21,593 bases of DNA from CAYYOS01 sp964473355 (GCA_964473355.1 CAYYOS010000026.1:1-21593); one strand, 5' to 3'; counted from the first letter of the stretch, positions 7,871 to 15,955 are shown. Made by a program: numbers and translations. Notes: generated by a model not told the origin, from the sequence alone.

Positions 7871-8527
7871 TTATCCGCCCTCACTGTCTTTAAAACCGAT
7901 GCGCCAATGGCTGCCATCACAAAACGGTTTATTGTTTGACGCGCCGCAGCGGCACAAGGTGTAATGCTCTAACGATGCCCCAATGGCGCGCGCTTGGTCG
8001 ACCAACTGTATGCCGCCGGTAACAGCATAGGGCCCATCTTTGGTTACGGTAATCATTGGCGCCCGATCCTGGTCGCGATGTTCAACGTTATCCAAGGAAT
8101 AACTTAATGCGCCGGATGGACATTTTTTGATGGTGTCGATAATCTCTTGAGTGCTGGCAGCGTCTGGTTCTATCCAGGGTTCCGTGCGCAACTTAAATAC
8201 CGCGCTTAAGTTGTCGGTGCAAATCCCCGCGTGTGAGCAAATAGCACGATTATCGTGAATAGTAACTTGCTTTCCTTTGTAGTCCCGCCGCACATCTGCA
8301 ACGCTAGCGCTGTTATTGCTATCGGCGAAGCCTATCTTCCCGTGGCTGCCATCACAAAACGGTTTATTGTTCGACGCGCCGCAGCGGCATAACGCCACCC
8401 CCGTTACGGTTAAACAAGGTGTGCCATCGGCTTTTTGAATATTAGGAATGACTCGCGGCGTGCCATCGTTGAGTAGATAGTAGGGCCCCTTGGCAAGACA
8501 CGCAATTTTTGGAATGGCAGCGGCCAT
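7871..8527 (-). CDS. triple iron-sulfur protein: CDGSH, Fer4_19 and CDGSH domains
   Basis: A 218-residue soluble protein with three predicted iron-sulfur sites. Residues 47-62 read CRCGASNNKPFCDGSH (ligands C47, C49, C58, H62 for a 2Fe-2S cluster), and exactly the same 16 residues recur at 192-207. Between them, RAICSHAGICTDNL (94-107) and KKCPSGALSY (134-143) match the Fer4_19 (YjdI-type) domain, with cysteines 97, 103 and 136. Such fusions are known in bacteria, but their substrate is not settled; electron transfer or redox sensing is inferred. I prefer ATG 8527 over TTG 8530 because GGGGA lies 6 bases before it. It lies 84 bases downstream of topA in the same direction and may be co-transcribed. 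Confidence 0.9.
   Translation of the reverse strand: MAAAIPKIACLAKGPYYLLNDGTPRVIPNIQKADGTPCLTVTGVALCRCGASNNKPFCDGSHGKIGFADSNNSASVADVRRDYKGKQVTIHDNRAICSHAGICTDNLSAVFKLRTEPWIEPDAASTQEIIDTIKKCPSGALSYSLDNVEHRDQDRAPMITVTKDGPYAVTGGIQLVDQARAIGASLEHYTLCRCGASNNKPFCDGSHWRIGFKDSEGG
7908..7954 (-). repeat. 47-base direct repeat, copy encoding the second CDGSH motif
   Basis: This 47-base stretch is matched at 46 of 47 positions by 8343-8389; the one difference is a T/C at 7937 against 8372, a silent change within an asparagine codon. The offset of 435 bases is a multiple of three, so both copies are read in the same frame within one gene. The surrounding domain sequence is not comparably similar. Confidence 0.9.
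8343..8389 (-). repeat. 47-base direct repeat, copy encoding the first CDGSH motif
   Basis: Partner of 7908-7954, encoding residues 47-62 and their edge. Identity at the DNA level, including third codon positions, points to a recent duplication or gene conversion between the two domain ends rather than protein-level selection alone. Confidence 0.9.
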
Positions 8528-8611
8528 CAAAGATCCCCGCGTTTAGACTCCGACTTAGCTACGCGCCCTAGGAAAATTGCAAAAGTGTAGCGAGCCTCGG
8601 CCAAATTAAAG

Positions 8612-10903
8612 CTAGCCCTCAACTTCGGGCTTCACTGCCTCGGCGACAAACCCACACTCTTTTTGCGGACACACTTTTTCCGTGCCACGGCGTTTCGTCG
8701 TTTTTAGCGTCATAACCGGCCAAGCGCATTGTGGGCAAGCTTCCGCTAAGGGTGGATTCCAAACCGCGTAAGTACAATCGGGGTAGGTGTTGCAAGAGTA
8801 AAATAGTTTGCCGAATCGGCTTTTACGTTCTATCAAACTGCCCTTCTTGCAAACCGGGCAGCCCACACCGGTGTCTTTGGGTTTTTCCAGAGATTCGATG
8901 AACTTGCATTTTGGATAGGAGGCGCAGCCTATAAACCGCCCATAGGGACCGGATTTAATAACCAAGCCGCTATCGCATTTCGGGCAAAGCCGTCCCTCAA
9001 CTACTTCCGGCGCAGTCGGTTCCGCATCGCCGGTCATATTGCGGGTGTAGTCGCATTCGGGGTATGCGGTGCAGCCGACAAATTTCCCACGCTTGCCTAA
9101 GCGCGTCGCTAGCGGCGCACCACACTTGGGACAAGCCTCATCCATGGCTTCCTGTGTGATGTCTTTACGTTCGACATTTTTCTTTTCTTCCACCTGCAAA
9201 TGAAAATCCGTCCAAAAATCTTTTAATACCGGAATCCACTCGCTGGCACCCGTGGAAATGCTATCTAGTTGATCTTCCAACTTGGCCGTAAAGTCATAGT
9301 CCACGTACCGCGCAAAGTGCTGCGTTAAAAATTTGTTGACCACTTCACCGACATCGGTGGGCGTAAAGCGTTTTTTATCCAACAAGACGTACTCTCGTGC
9401 TTTTAGCGTGCTAATAATGCTGGCGTAAGTTGAAGGCCGACCTATGCCATACTCTTCTAGGGTCTTAACCAGACTGGCCTCGGTGTAGCGCGGTGGTGGT
9501 TGCGTAAAATGCTGTTCGCCAAAAATACTGTCCACCGGCACTTTTTCACCAACCTCCAAAACCGGCAATGTGGTCTCGCCCTCCTCCTCTTTGTCCTCTT
9601 CTTGGTCTTCCCGATACACCGCCATAAATCCAGGAAAGGTCAAAGTTTGGCCGCTGGCCCGAAACAGCGTTTGCTCATCGGGCACAGATAAATCCAAAGA
9701 TACCGTGTCGTATTTAGCGGGGCACATTTGTGAACTTAAAGTGCGCTTCCAAATCATTTCGTATAACTTAGCTTGTTCCGGCGTGAGATACTCTTTGACG
9801 CTCTGCGGTGTGTGTGAAATGGACGTGGGGCGAATCGCCTCATGCGCCTCTTGCGCGTTCTTAGATTTGTTTTTGTAGGTTACCGGGCTACCCGGCAGAT
9901 AATCCGCCGCAAAATTTTGCCCGATGTATTCGCGAATTTCGTTTAAAGCCTCGTTAGCTAAATTCACCGAATCCGTGCGCATATAGGTAATTAAACCCGT
10001 CGCGTTGCCCGCAATATTGACCCCCTCGTATAATTGCTGAGCAGTTTTCATTGTTCGATCGGTGGTCATGCCGAGTTTACGCACTGCTTCCTGTTGCAGA
10101 GTCGATGTAGTAAAAGGGGGTGAAGGCTGGCGCTGCTTGCGTTTTTTTTCTACTTTACTAACGGTAGCAAATTCGGCTTTGCTATTTTTTAGGTACGAAA
10201 TAATCTCCGTTTGCCTAGCCTCGTTCGGGACGCTGAATTGCGTAAGCTTTTCCCCCTGGTACTGGGTCAGTTTTGCCCCAAATTTCTGACCGGCTTTTTG
10301 CGTATCTAAATGTATGGTCCAATATTCTTGGTTTTGGAACGCTCGAATTTCTTGTTCGCGCTCCACAATTAACCGCAAGGCGGGACTTTGTACGCGCCCC
10401 GCGGACAAGCCACGACGAATTTTTCGCCAGAGCAGCGGGGATAAATTAAATCCGACCAAATAGTCTAATGCGCGGCGCGCTTGCTGGGCGTTGACAAGTT
10501 GCATGGAAAGCTCCCGAGGAAGCGCCACGGCAGCTTGTACGGCCGATTGAGTAATTTCGTGAAAAACAACACGCTGGATGGTTTTATTTTTGAGTAACTT
10601 TTTTGCCTTAAGCATTTCAGTTAAATGCCAGGCAATCGCTTCACCTTCGCGGTCCGGATCGGTGGCCAGATAGACGTGCTCGGCGGTCTTCACCGCTTTG
10701 GAAATGGCGTCAACGTGCTTGGCGTTGCGCTCAATGGGCGCATAGTTCATAGCGAACTCGTGCTCGGTATCCACCGCGCCTTGTTTGGGGACAAGGTCGC
10801 GCACATGTCCGTAAGAGGCGAGAATTTCAAACGTGTCGCCCAAATACTTTTTAAGTGTTTTGGCTTTGGAGGGCGATTCTACGATTAAGAGATTTACAGC
10901 CAT
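8612..10903 (-). CDS. topA: DNA topoisomerase I (type IA)
   Basis: This enzyme relaxes negative supercoils by single-strand cutting. From ATG 10903 it has 763 residues starting MAVNLLIVESPSKAKTLKKYLG. The Toprim domain carries the metal site TDPDREGE (81-88). The catalytic tyrosine is Tyr307 in LITYMRTDSVN. The C terminus has four Topo_C zinc ribbons: CPKC...CTAYPEC, CPKC...CASYPKC, CPVC...CNTYPDC and a last CPQC...CPQKEC in which the pairing is looser. An in-frame TTG at 10957 would add 18 residues, but it coincides with a promoter-like element and the family starts at MAV or similar. It is shorter than E. coli TopA (865), as is common in betaproteobacteria. dprA lies upstream. Confidence 0.96.
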   Translation of the reverse strand: MAVNLLIVESPSKAKTLKKYLGDTFEILASYGHVRDLVPKQGAVDTEHEFAMNYAPIERNAKHVDAISKAVKTAEHVYLATDPDREGEAIAWHLTEMLKAKKLLKNKTIQRVVFHEITQSAVQAAVALPRELSMQLVNAQQARRALDYLVGFNLSPLLWRKIRRGLSAGRVQSPALRLIVEREQEIRAFQNQEYWTIHLDTQKAGQKFGAKLTQYQGEKLTQFSVPNEARQTEIISYLKNSKAEFATVSKVEKKRKQRQPSPPFTTSTLQQEAVRKLGMTTDRTMKTAQQLYEGVNIAGNATGLITYMRTDSVNLANEALNEIREYIGQNFAADYLPGSPVTYKNKSKNAQEAHEAIRPTSISHTPQSVKEYLTPEQAKLYEMIWKRTLSSQMCPAKYDTVSLDLSVPDEQTLFRASGQTLTFPGFMAVYREDQEEDKEEEGETTLPVLEVGEKVPVDSIFGEQHFTQPPPRYTEASLVKTLEEYGIGRPSTYASIISTLKAREYVLLDKKRFTPTDVGEVVNKFLTQHFARYVDYDFTAKLEDQLDSISTGASEWIPVLKDFWTDFHLQVEEKKNVERKDITQEAMDEACPKCGAPLATRLGKRGKFVGCTAYPECDYTRNMTGDAEPTAPEVVEGRLCPKCDSGLVIKSGPYGRFIGCASYPKCKFIESLEKPKDTGVGCPVCKKGSLIERKSRFGKLFYSCNTYPDCTYAVWNPPLAEACPQCAWPVMTLKTTKRRGTEKVCPQKECGFVAEAVKPEVEG

Positions 10904-10904
10904 G

Positions 10905-10927
10905 TGCCGCTTTGTGCCAAAGCGGCA
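10905..10927 (-). promoter_or_regulatory. 10-bp dyad abutting the topA start codon
   Basis: TGCCGCTTTG, a 3-base centre, and CAAAGCGGCA form a perfect 10-bp inverted repeat. It ends one base before the topA ATG (10903-10901 on the minus strand). The place where a Shine-Dalgarno site should be is inside one arm, and no clear SD is seen. It has no T tract in the sense direction, so it is not a terminator. It could be an operator, a translation-limiting hairpin in longer transcripts, or a cruciform-prone site sensing supercoiling; the role is inferred. Confidence 0.6.
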
Positions 10928-10928
10928 G

Positions 10929-10957
10929 ATAATAAAAGCAATTCGGATATAAAACAA
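10929..10957 (-). promoter_or_regulatory. candidate sigma-70 promoter for topA
   Basis: On the minus strand, TTGTTT (10957-10952) and TATTAT (10934-10929) are separated by exactly 17 bases. The -10 matches the consensus at 5 of 6 positions, the -35 at its first three. Initiation 6-8 bases downstream would fall inside the dyad at 10905-10927, giving a leader of only about 20 bases before the ATG. Confidence 0.5.
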
Positions 10958-10978
10958 GCGCGCCGAGAAAGCGGCGCG
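10951..10978 (-). terminator. candidate intrinsic terminator after dprA
   Basis: On the minus strand CGCGCCG, a 6-base loop (CTTTCT) and CGGCGCG form a 7-bp all-GC stem, followed by CTTGTTTT, a moderately T-rich tail. It lies 40 bases after the dprA stop. The tail is interrupted by C and G, so termination may be partial. The tail overlaps the proposed -35 of topA. Confidence 0.5.
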
Positions 10979-11017
10979 AGCAAAACTTCATTTTTTAAAA
11001 TTTTTCTCACCTGTTCG

Positions 11018-12100
11018 TTAATAGATACGTTGATATAAACCCCCGGGAAGCGCCGCAACTTGGCCCTCTAATTCCAGCGTCAAAAGTATGCCGGTCAGGT
11101 CTTCAATGGCAAATCCGCTTTGTTCTGCCAGGCTATTAATATCCACGGCGCTGTATCCCAAATGTGCAAACAAAGGATGGGCGCGTGGCGAAAATTTTTC
11201 CGCTGGCGGGGTTGCCGCCGAGGGGGAAAAGTTCAATTCCTCCAAAATATCTTGAGCGCGCTCCACTAATTTCGCACCTTGCTTAATCAGCGCGTGACAA
11301 CCCTTGGCAAGGGGGGAATGTATGGAGCCGGGTAGCGCAAACACTTCCCTTCCCTGATCGGCGGCGAGGCGGGCGGTAATAAGTGAACCGCTCTGTTGCG
11401 CTGCTTCTATCACCAGACACCCTTGCGCCATGCCGCTAATTAAGCGATTGCGCCGTGGAAAATTATGTGCTTTGGCGGGTGTGCCCAGCGGAAATTCCGA
11501 GAGTAAAGCGCCTTCTGCGGCGATATCATGAGCTAAATCGCGGTGGCGTGCCGGGTATACCACGTCTAAACCCGTGCCACAAACGGCAACCGTTTTTGCG
11601 GCGCCTGCCAACCCGCCCGTGTGGGCCGCGCCATCTATGCCCAAGGCCAAGCCGCTTATTATCGTTAAACCCGCATCACTTAAGGCATGCGCAAAGGCGC
11701 GCGCATCTTTAAGTCCCTGCGCGGTCGCGTTACGGCTACCGACGACTGCGATTGCCGGTTGATTTAATAGCTCCGCCCGACCCTTTGCATATAGCAAAGG
11801 GGGCGGATCGGGTGTTTGCAATAGCAGTTGCGGGTAATTGGTATCGGCGAGGGTAACCAAATGATTGCCGGGACCCGCGAGCCAGCTCAGCTCGGTTGCA
11901 AAATCAGCATCATTAATCCCAGCAGCAATTTCTGCCGCGTGGTCGGGCGCAACAACCTTAGCCAATGCCGCCTGGCTTACGCTGAAAATATTTTTTGGCG
12001 AACCAAAATCAGTTAGCAGTTTACGATAGCTCGCGTCCCCCCAACCAAGGATTCGTTTTAGGGCAATCCAATATAGGAGCTCGGAAAAATCTCCCGTCAC
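11018..12100 (-). CDS. dprA: DNA-processing protein DprA
   Basis: DprA loads RecA on incoming single-stranded DNA during natural transformation. The 360-residue protein has an N-terminal SAM/HhH-like helical part (about 1-85), then the Rossmann-like DprA domain with VVGSRNATAQG (about 115-125), IISGLALGIDGAAHTGGL (about 146-163), VAVCGTGLDVVYPARHRDL (about 170-188), NFPRRNRLISGMAQG (about 212-226), SGSLITARLAADQGREVFALPG (split across about 236-257) and KGCHALIKQGAKLV. The C-terminal winged helix (about 300-360) ends GLYQRIY. Start is GTG 12100; no clear ribosome site is seen and no in-frame ATG lies upstream within the gap. It follows the LysM gene by 60 bases and is likely co-transcribed with it. 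Confidence 0.95.
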   Translation of the reverse strand: MTGDFSELLYWIALKRILGWGDASYRKLLTDFGSPKNIFSVSQAALAKVVAPDHAAEIAAGINDADFATELSWLAGPGNHLVTLADTNYPQLLLQTPDPPPLLYAKGRAELLNQPAIAVVGSRNATAQGLKDARAFAHALSDAGLTIISGLALGIDGAAHTGGLAGAAKTVAVCGTGLDVVYPARHRDLAHDIAAEGALLSEFPLGTPAKAHNFPRRNRLISGMAQGCLVIEAAQQSGSLITARLAADQGREVFALPGSIHSPLAKGCHALIKQGAKLVERAQDILEELNFSPSAATPPAEKFSPRAHPLFAHLGYSAVDINSLAEQSGFAIEDLTGILLTLELEGQVAALPGGLYQRIY

Positions 12101-12160
12101 TGGCGCACGCTACCGTTAGTCATGCCTAAAAAGCTGCTGGGCGCAAATGCTTGAGAGGTC

Positions 12161-13468
12161 CTAGGGCGTACGCACGACATCCATGACGTAGACAGGGCGA
12201 TTGGTGTTCATCACTAACGCGTACGACGCCCGCTCGAAAACGCGATAAACGTATACCAGCCCGGTGCGCGCATCGGGCAGGGTTACTGGCCCGCGTTTAG
12301 TCACGCGGCAGTGCGTCTTATAAACTTCCTTGGGATTAAAAAATTCCCCGAAACTAACTTTTGCACCGGGCTTTAGGCAACCGATATCGGCGTATACCCA
12401 CTGCTCGTCGTTAGCCGCGCCGGCGCACTCCTCAAATGTTTCTTTTGGATCATAAGGGTCATTAAAACTTAAAGATTTGCCGCTTTTGACGCAGTCTTTG
12501 TCTAGATAGGCATAGGCTTTCTTAAGCCAAGATTCTTTCATGGGCTCGACGGTGCGGCCCTTACGATATACCGCCAACACGTGGCCCACCTCCAGCCCGT
12601 CGCGCTGGCCCCGATTAATCACTACCGTGGCATATTGACCAACGTCAGACACGCTGCCATAGGCGGAAATGATGCGCCCGGTGACTAATTTATCGGGGGC
12701 GCGAGGCACCTGATTGGTCAGCGGCGGCTCATTGATGGCGGGCATCAAACGGTCACGTACCGTAATTTCTTGCGGCGAGCGGGTGATTTCTATGGTGGCG
12801 GGCTCGCCTGCTTTAACTAGGTGGGCTTCCCCTAAGTACACCGCTTCGTTACCCAATACCTCATTGGTCTCCGGATCAATTAAAGTTTTGCCGGGCCGAT
12901 AAATTTTCCAATCCGTTACGCCCGCGGCGCGCGCCCCTACCGCGTAGGCAATATCCCCAGTTCCCAACACCACCCGTTCTTCCTCCGCGCCAGCGATATA
13001 CGGCGCACCCTGAAGGGTGTCTTCTTCTAGGATCAGCGGCTGACTTAAAAAAGGTGCGATCGCGTTAGGGGAAATGGCGGGAATGGCGCTGGCTTGTAAC
13101 GCTTCAGATCGCACTTGCGGCGACAAGCGCACAGTCTCAAGCCCCTGGGGGGCGCCGCCTTGATCACGCGGCCCTAGCTTGCCGTTGCGCAATAGGCTTA
13201 AACGCGCCCCGCTGGCGGTTTTATCTAACACGATCACGTCACCGGGATAAATCAGGTGCGGGTTTTTAATTTGCGTTTTGTTCATTTGCCAAATTTCCGG
13301 CCAGCGCCACGGTTCTTTTAGAAATTTCCCGGAAATTTCCCAAAGGGTGTCGCCTTTTACTACTACATAGCGATCCGGCGCTGTTTCCTGAAGGGCGAGC
13401 TCTTCGGCAGAAACGAATGATGACACTAGGCTAAAAAACGCCAGGCAAGTTATAATAGATTTTTGCAT
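12161..13468 (-). CDS. exported LysM-domain protein with an inserted pair of cysteine modules
   Basis: A 435-residue envelope protein. A signal peptide at 1-22 (QKSIITCLAFFSLVSSFVSA, then EE) is followed by a peptidoglycan-binding LysM domain, DRYVVVKGDTLWEISGKFL (about 32-50) up to IYPGDVIVLD. This family regularly precedes dprA in betaproteobacteria; its exact job is unknown to me. The C-terminal part has GHVLAVYRKGRTV, then an insertion (about 310-392) with two similar cysteine modules, then the family end TGLVYVYRVFERASYALVMNTNRPV. ATG 13468 is favoured over TTG 13474 because GGGAG lies 6 bases before the ATG. The modules are described in the findings. Confidence 0.88.
   Translation of the reverse strand: MQKSIITCLAFFSLVSSFVSAEELALQETAPDRYVVVKGDTLWEISGKFLKEPWRWPEIWQMNKTQIKNPHLIYPGDVIVLDKTASGARLSLLRNGKLGPRDQGGAPQGLETVRLSPQVRSEALQASAIPAISPNAIAPFLSQPLILEEDTLQGAPYIAGAEEERVVLGTGDIAYAVGARAAGVTDWKIYRPGKTLIDPETNEVLGNEAVYLGEAHLVKAGEPATIEITRSPQEITVRDRLMPAINEPPLTNQVPRAPDKLVTGRIISAYGSVSDVGQYATVVINRGQRDGLEVGHVLAVYRKGRTVEPMKESWLKKAYAYLDKDCVKSGKSLSFNDPYDPKETFEECAGAANDEQWVYADIGCLKPGAKVSFGEFFNPKEVYKTHCRVTKRGPVTLPDARTGLVYVYRVFERASYALVMNTNRPVYVMDVVRTP
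12299..12505 (-). repeat. tandem protein repeat: two cysteine modules in the LysM protein
   Basis: Residues 321-348 and 359-387 align as Y-x-D-x2-C-x-K-x-G-x3-S-F-x5-P-K-E-x4/5-C. Cysteines are 326 and 348 in the first and 364 and 387 in the second. The offset is 38 residues, 39 at the last cysteine. DNA identity is low, so the duplication is not recent. Confidence 0.75.
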
Positions 13469-13495
13469 TAGCAACTCCCGCGAGTTAATATTTTT

Positions 13496-13513
13496 AGCTA
13501 GGTGTTTCTAGCT
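13496..13513. promoter_or_regulatory. inverted repeat in the LysM-def divergent gap
   Basis: AGCTAG, 6 bases, CTAGCT form a dyad 28 bases upstream of the LysM start. A further AGCTAG occurs at 13562-13567. The whole gap (13469-13611, 143 bases) is AT-rich at the def side and must hold divergent promoters, but no -35/-10 pair convinces me. The dyad may be an operator; this is weak. Confidence 0.3.
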
Positions 13514-13611
13514 TCGACGTCGTGGCCAGTCTTTACTGAATTAGAATATAGCACCAGATTCAGCTAGTTGTATTAAATTCTGCATGTAATGAGTTAAATA
13601 AGCAAGCATTT

Positions 13612-14115
13612 ATGGCTATTTTAAATATACTCCGTTACCCGGACCCGCGTTTGCATACTATAGCGCAACCGGTGGTTACAATAAATGACGACGTCAAGCG
13701 CTTTGTCGCCGATCTGGCGGAAACCATGTACGCGGCGCCTGGGGTGGGCCTAGCGGCAACCCAAGTGAATCGTCACCAGCAAATTATCGTCGTCGATACG
13801 TCAGAGACGCGCGATCAATTGTTGGTTTTAATTAATCCGATCATCGTTGAGCGCAGCGGCAGCGTATTGCGTGAGGAAGGTTGCTTATCCGTTCCTGGCG
13901 TTTTTGAAAAAGTAGCGCGCGCAGATAGCATTACCGTTCAAGCCTTAGATAGCCGGGGGGCCTCATTCACCCTTAAGGCCCATGACTTCCTGGCGGTATG
14001 TATACAGCATGAGATCGATCATTTAATGGGGAAAGTATTTGTGGAATATTTGTCTCCCCTTAAGCGCAGCCGTCTACAGCAAAAACTAAAAAAACAAGCA
14101 CGAGCAACCGCGTAA
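13612..14115 (+). CDS. def: peptide deformylase
   Basis: This metalloenzyme removes the formyl group from the initiator methionine of new proteins. The 167 residues carry all three motifs: GVGLAATQ (44-51), EGCLSVP (89-95, with metal ligand Cys91) and QHEIDHLMG (132-140, with ligands His133 and His137 and catalytic Glu134). The N terminus MAILNILRYPDPRLHTIAQPV is standard for type I. It is the first plus-strand gene after the divergent gap and is 17 bases from fmt, the usual pairing of formylation and deformylation. The Shine-Dalgarno match before the ATG is poor. Confidence 0.97.
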   Translation: MAILNILRYPDPRLHTIAQPVVTINDDVKRFVADLAETMYAAPGVGLAATQVNRHQQIIVVDTSETRDQLLVLINPIIVERSGSVLREEGCLSVPGVFEKVARADSITVQALDSRGASFTLKAHDFLAVCIQHEIDHLMGKVFVEYLSPLKRSRLQQKLKKQARATA

Positions 14116-14132
14116 GCTAAGGCCGGCATCGC

Positions 14133-15080
14133 ATGCGGATTATTTTTGCCGGCACCCCCGCTTTCGCTAGCATAGCGCTAGCGCGAATTCTTCATGCGGG
14201 GCACGAAGTTGCGCTGGTATTAACGCAGCCCGATCGCCCTCGGGGTCGGGGTTTGAAGACCTCGCCGAGCGCGGTGAAGACATTAGCGGCGGCGCAGCGG
14301 CTGCCCATTTCTCAGGCGCCGTCTTTGCGCACCCCGGAAGCTGAGCGAATGATCGCGAACCTCCATGCGGACGTGATGGTGGTCGCGGCTTATGGCATGC
14401 TCATACCCGCTTTTATGCTGCAACAACCCCGCTATGGTTGCATCAATATTCACGCCTCATTGCTGCCGCGCTGGCGCGGCGCCGCCCCCATACAGCGGGC
14501 CCTGTTAGCCGGTGATGTCAGTACCGGCATAAGCATTATGCAAATGGACGAGGGTTTAGACACCGGCGCGATCCTCGTGCAAGAGGCGCTACCGATTGCT
14601 TCTGATGATAACGCACAAACCTTGCATGATAAGCTCGCCGTCTTGGGAGGCGAATTAATCGTTGCGACGTTGGCCGCGCTTCCCCGGGGATTAAGCGCGC
14701 GGCCGCAGCCCCAGTCTGGCGTAACCTACGCGGCCAAACTTACCCCCGGAGAAGCCGAACTAAATTGGCAATTGTCTGCGACCGAGTTGGCTCGCGCAGT
14801 GCGCGCTTATAACCCCTACCCGGTCGCGCGTACCCATTATGGCGGCGCAAGCTTGCGTATCTGGCAGGCACAGCCGGTGGCAGCAAAAGGACTAGCGACG
14901 CCCGGGACCATCACCGCCATTGATGACAAAGGCATTACCATTGCTTGCGGAGAGGGCGCGCTAATCATTGAAGAAGCGCAGCGTGCCGGGGGCAAGCGCT
15001 TAAATGCGAAGGCATTGCTACAGGGATTTCAGATGAAAGTCGGCAGTCAATTGAATTTTCCGGCGCCGGCCCCATCTTAG
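14133..15080 (+). CDS. fmt: methionyl-tRNA formyltransferase
   Basis: Fmt formylates initiator Met-tRNA with 10-formyltetrahydrofolate. The N terminus MRIIFAGTPAFASIALARIL and the loop QPDRPRGRGLKTSPSAVK (32-49) are standard. The catalytic region is INIHASLLPRWRGAAPIQ (104-121), with Asn105 and His107, and Asp143 follows in MDEGLDTGAI. The C-terminal OB-like tRNA-binding domain (about 205-315) includes AVRAYNPYPVA. The length of 315 residues is normal. It lies 17 bases after def and 29 before htpX. Confidence 0.97.
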   Translation: MRIIFAGTPAFASIALARILHAGHEVALVLTQPDRPRGRGLKTSPSAVKTLAAAQRLPISQAPSLRTPEAERMIANLHADVMVVAAYGMLIPAFMLQQPRYGCINIHASLLPRWRGAAPIQRALLAGDVSTGISIMQMDEGLDTGAILVQEALPIASDDNAQTLHDKLAVLGGELIVATLAALPRGLSARPQPQSGVTYAAKLTPGEAELNWQLSATELARAVRAYNPYPVARTHYGGASLRIWQAQPVAAKGLATPGTITAIDDKGITIACGEGALIIEEAQRAGGKRLNAKALLQGFQMKVGSQLNFPAPAPS

Positions 15081-15109
15081 CAGAGCACAACTACGAAAGA
15101 AGGAACGCA

Positions 15110-15955
15110 ATGTTTGGAAACTGGTTAAAAACGGGCTTATTAATGGCCGGCATCGTCGCTTTGTTTGGCGCGATAGGCGCGGCATTGGGCGGTGGGCAGG
15201 GTATGTTAATAGCGCTTGTGATTGCCGCGGCCATGAATCTTTTTGCCTACTGGAATTCGGACAAGCTAGTTTTAAAACTCTACAACGCCCAGGAGGTGGA
15301 CGAAACCAGCGCACCTCAACTATACGCGATGGTTAAGGAGTTGGCACAACGCGCCGCGCTACCCATGCCGCGGGTTTATATTATTGGTGAGGCCCAGCCC
15401 AATGCTTTCGCCACCGGGCGCAACCCGCAGCACGCGGCCGTGGCTGCCACCACTGGCATAATCGCTGCTTTAAGCGCCGCCGAGTTGCGGGCGGTATTGG
15501 CGCATGAGCTCAGTCACGTGAAAAATCGCGATACCTTGATCTCAACTATTTCGGCGACCATGGCTGGCGCCATTTCTACGCTCGCTAACTTCAGCATGTT
15601 TTTTGGCGGAGATAATAATCGAGGTGGCCACCCTATCGTCGCAATTTTAGTCATGATTTTTGCTCCCCTAGCCGCCATGCTTATTCAGTTTGCGGTATCC
15701 CGCGCTCGAGAATTTGAAGCCGATCGCGGCGGCGCGGAGATTTCCGGAGACCCATTGGCGCTGGCTTCCGCCTTGCAAAAAATCCACAGCTTTGCCCAGC
15801 GGGCTCCGTCGGCAACAATGGAGCGTCATCCGGAAACGGCACAAATGATGATTATCAACCCTTTATCCGGGGGTGTTCGCGGCCTCTTTAGCACGCATCC
15901 GGCGACCGAAGAACGGGTAGCGCGACTAACCGCCATGGCGGGACGCGTTGTATGA
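15110..15955 (+). CDS. htpX: zinc metalloprotease HtpX
   Basis: This inner-membrane protease takes part in membrane protein quality control under stress. The 281 residues begin with two membrane helices (about 5-27 and 30-48). The zinc site HELSHVKNRD has His132, catalytic Glu133 and His136, and the third ligand glutamate lies in SRAREFEADRGGAEISG near residue 202. Two more helices (about 145-165 and 175-198) flank. A good AAGGA sits 5 bases before the ATG. The def-fmt-htpX-rsmB order is typical of betaproteobacteria, and the end overlaps rsmB by 8 bases. Confidence 0.96.
   Translation: MFGNWLKTGLLMAGIVALFGAIGAALGGGQGMLIALVIAAAMNLFAYWNSDKLVLKLYNAQEVDETSAPQLYAMVKELAQRAALPMPRVYIIGEAQPNAFATGRNPQHAAVAATTGIIAALSAAELRAVLAHELSHVKNRDTLISTISATMAGAISTLANFSMFFGGDNNRGGHPIVAILVMIFAPLAAMLIQFAVSRAREFEADRGGAEISGDPLALASALQKIHSFAQRAPSATMERHPETAQMMIINPLSGGVRGLFSTHPATEERVARLTAMAGRVV

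Noticed and set aside
10904..10957. An 18-residue N-terminal extension of topoisomerase I from TTG 10957
   Set aside because: The extra residues do not resemble the family start, and the codons coincide with the promoter-like element and dyad; ATG 10903 gives the conserved MAVNLLIVESPSKAK.
13469..13611. Specific promoters for def and the LysM gene
   Set aside because: Several AT-rich hexamers exist, but none has a -35 partner with acceptable match and spacing; only the dyad is reported, at low confidence.
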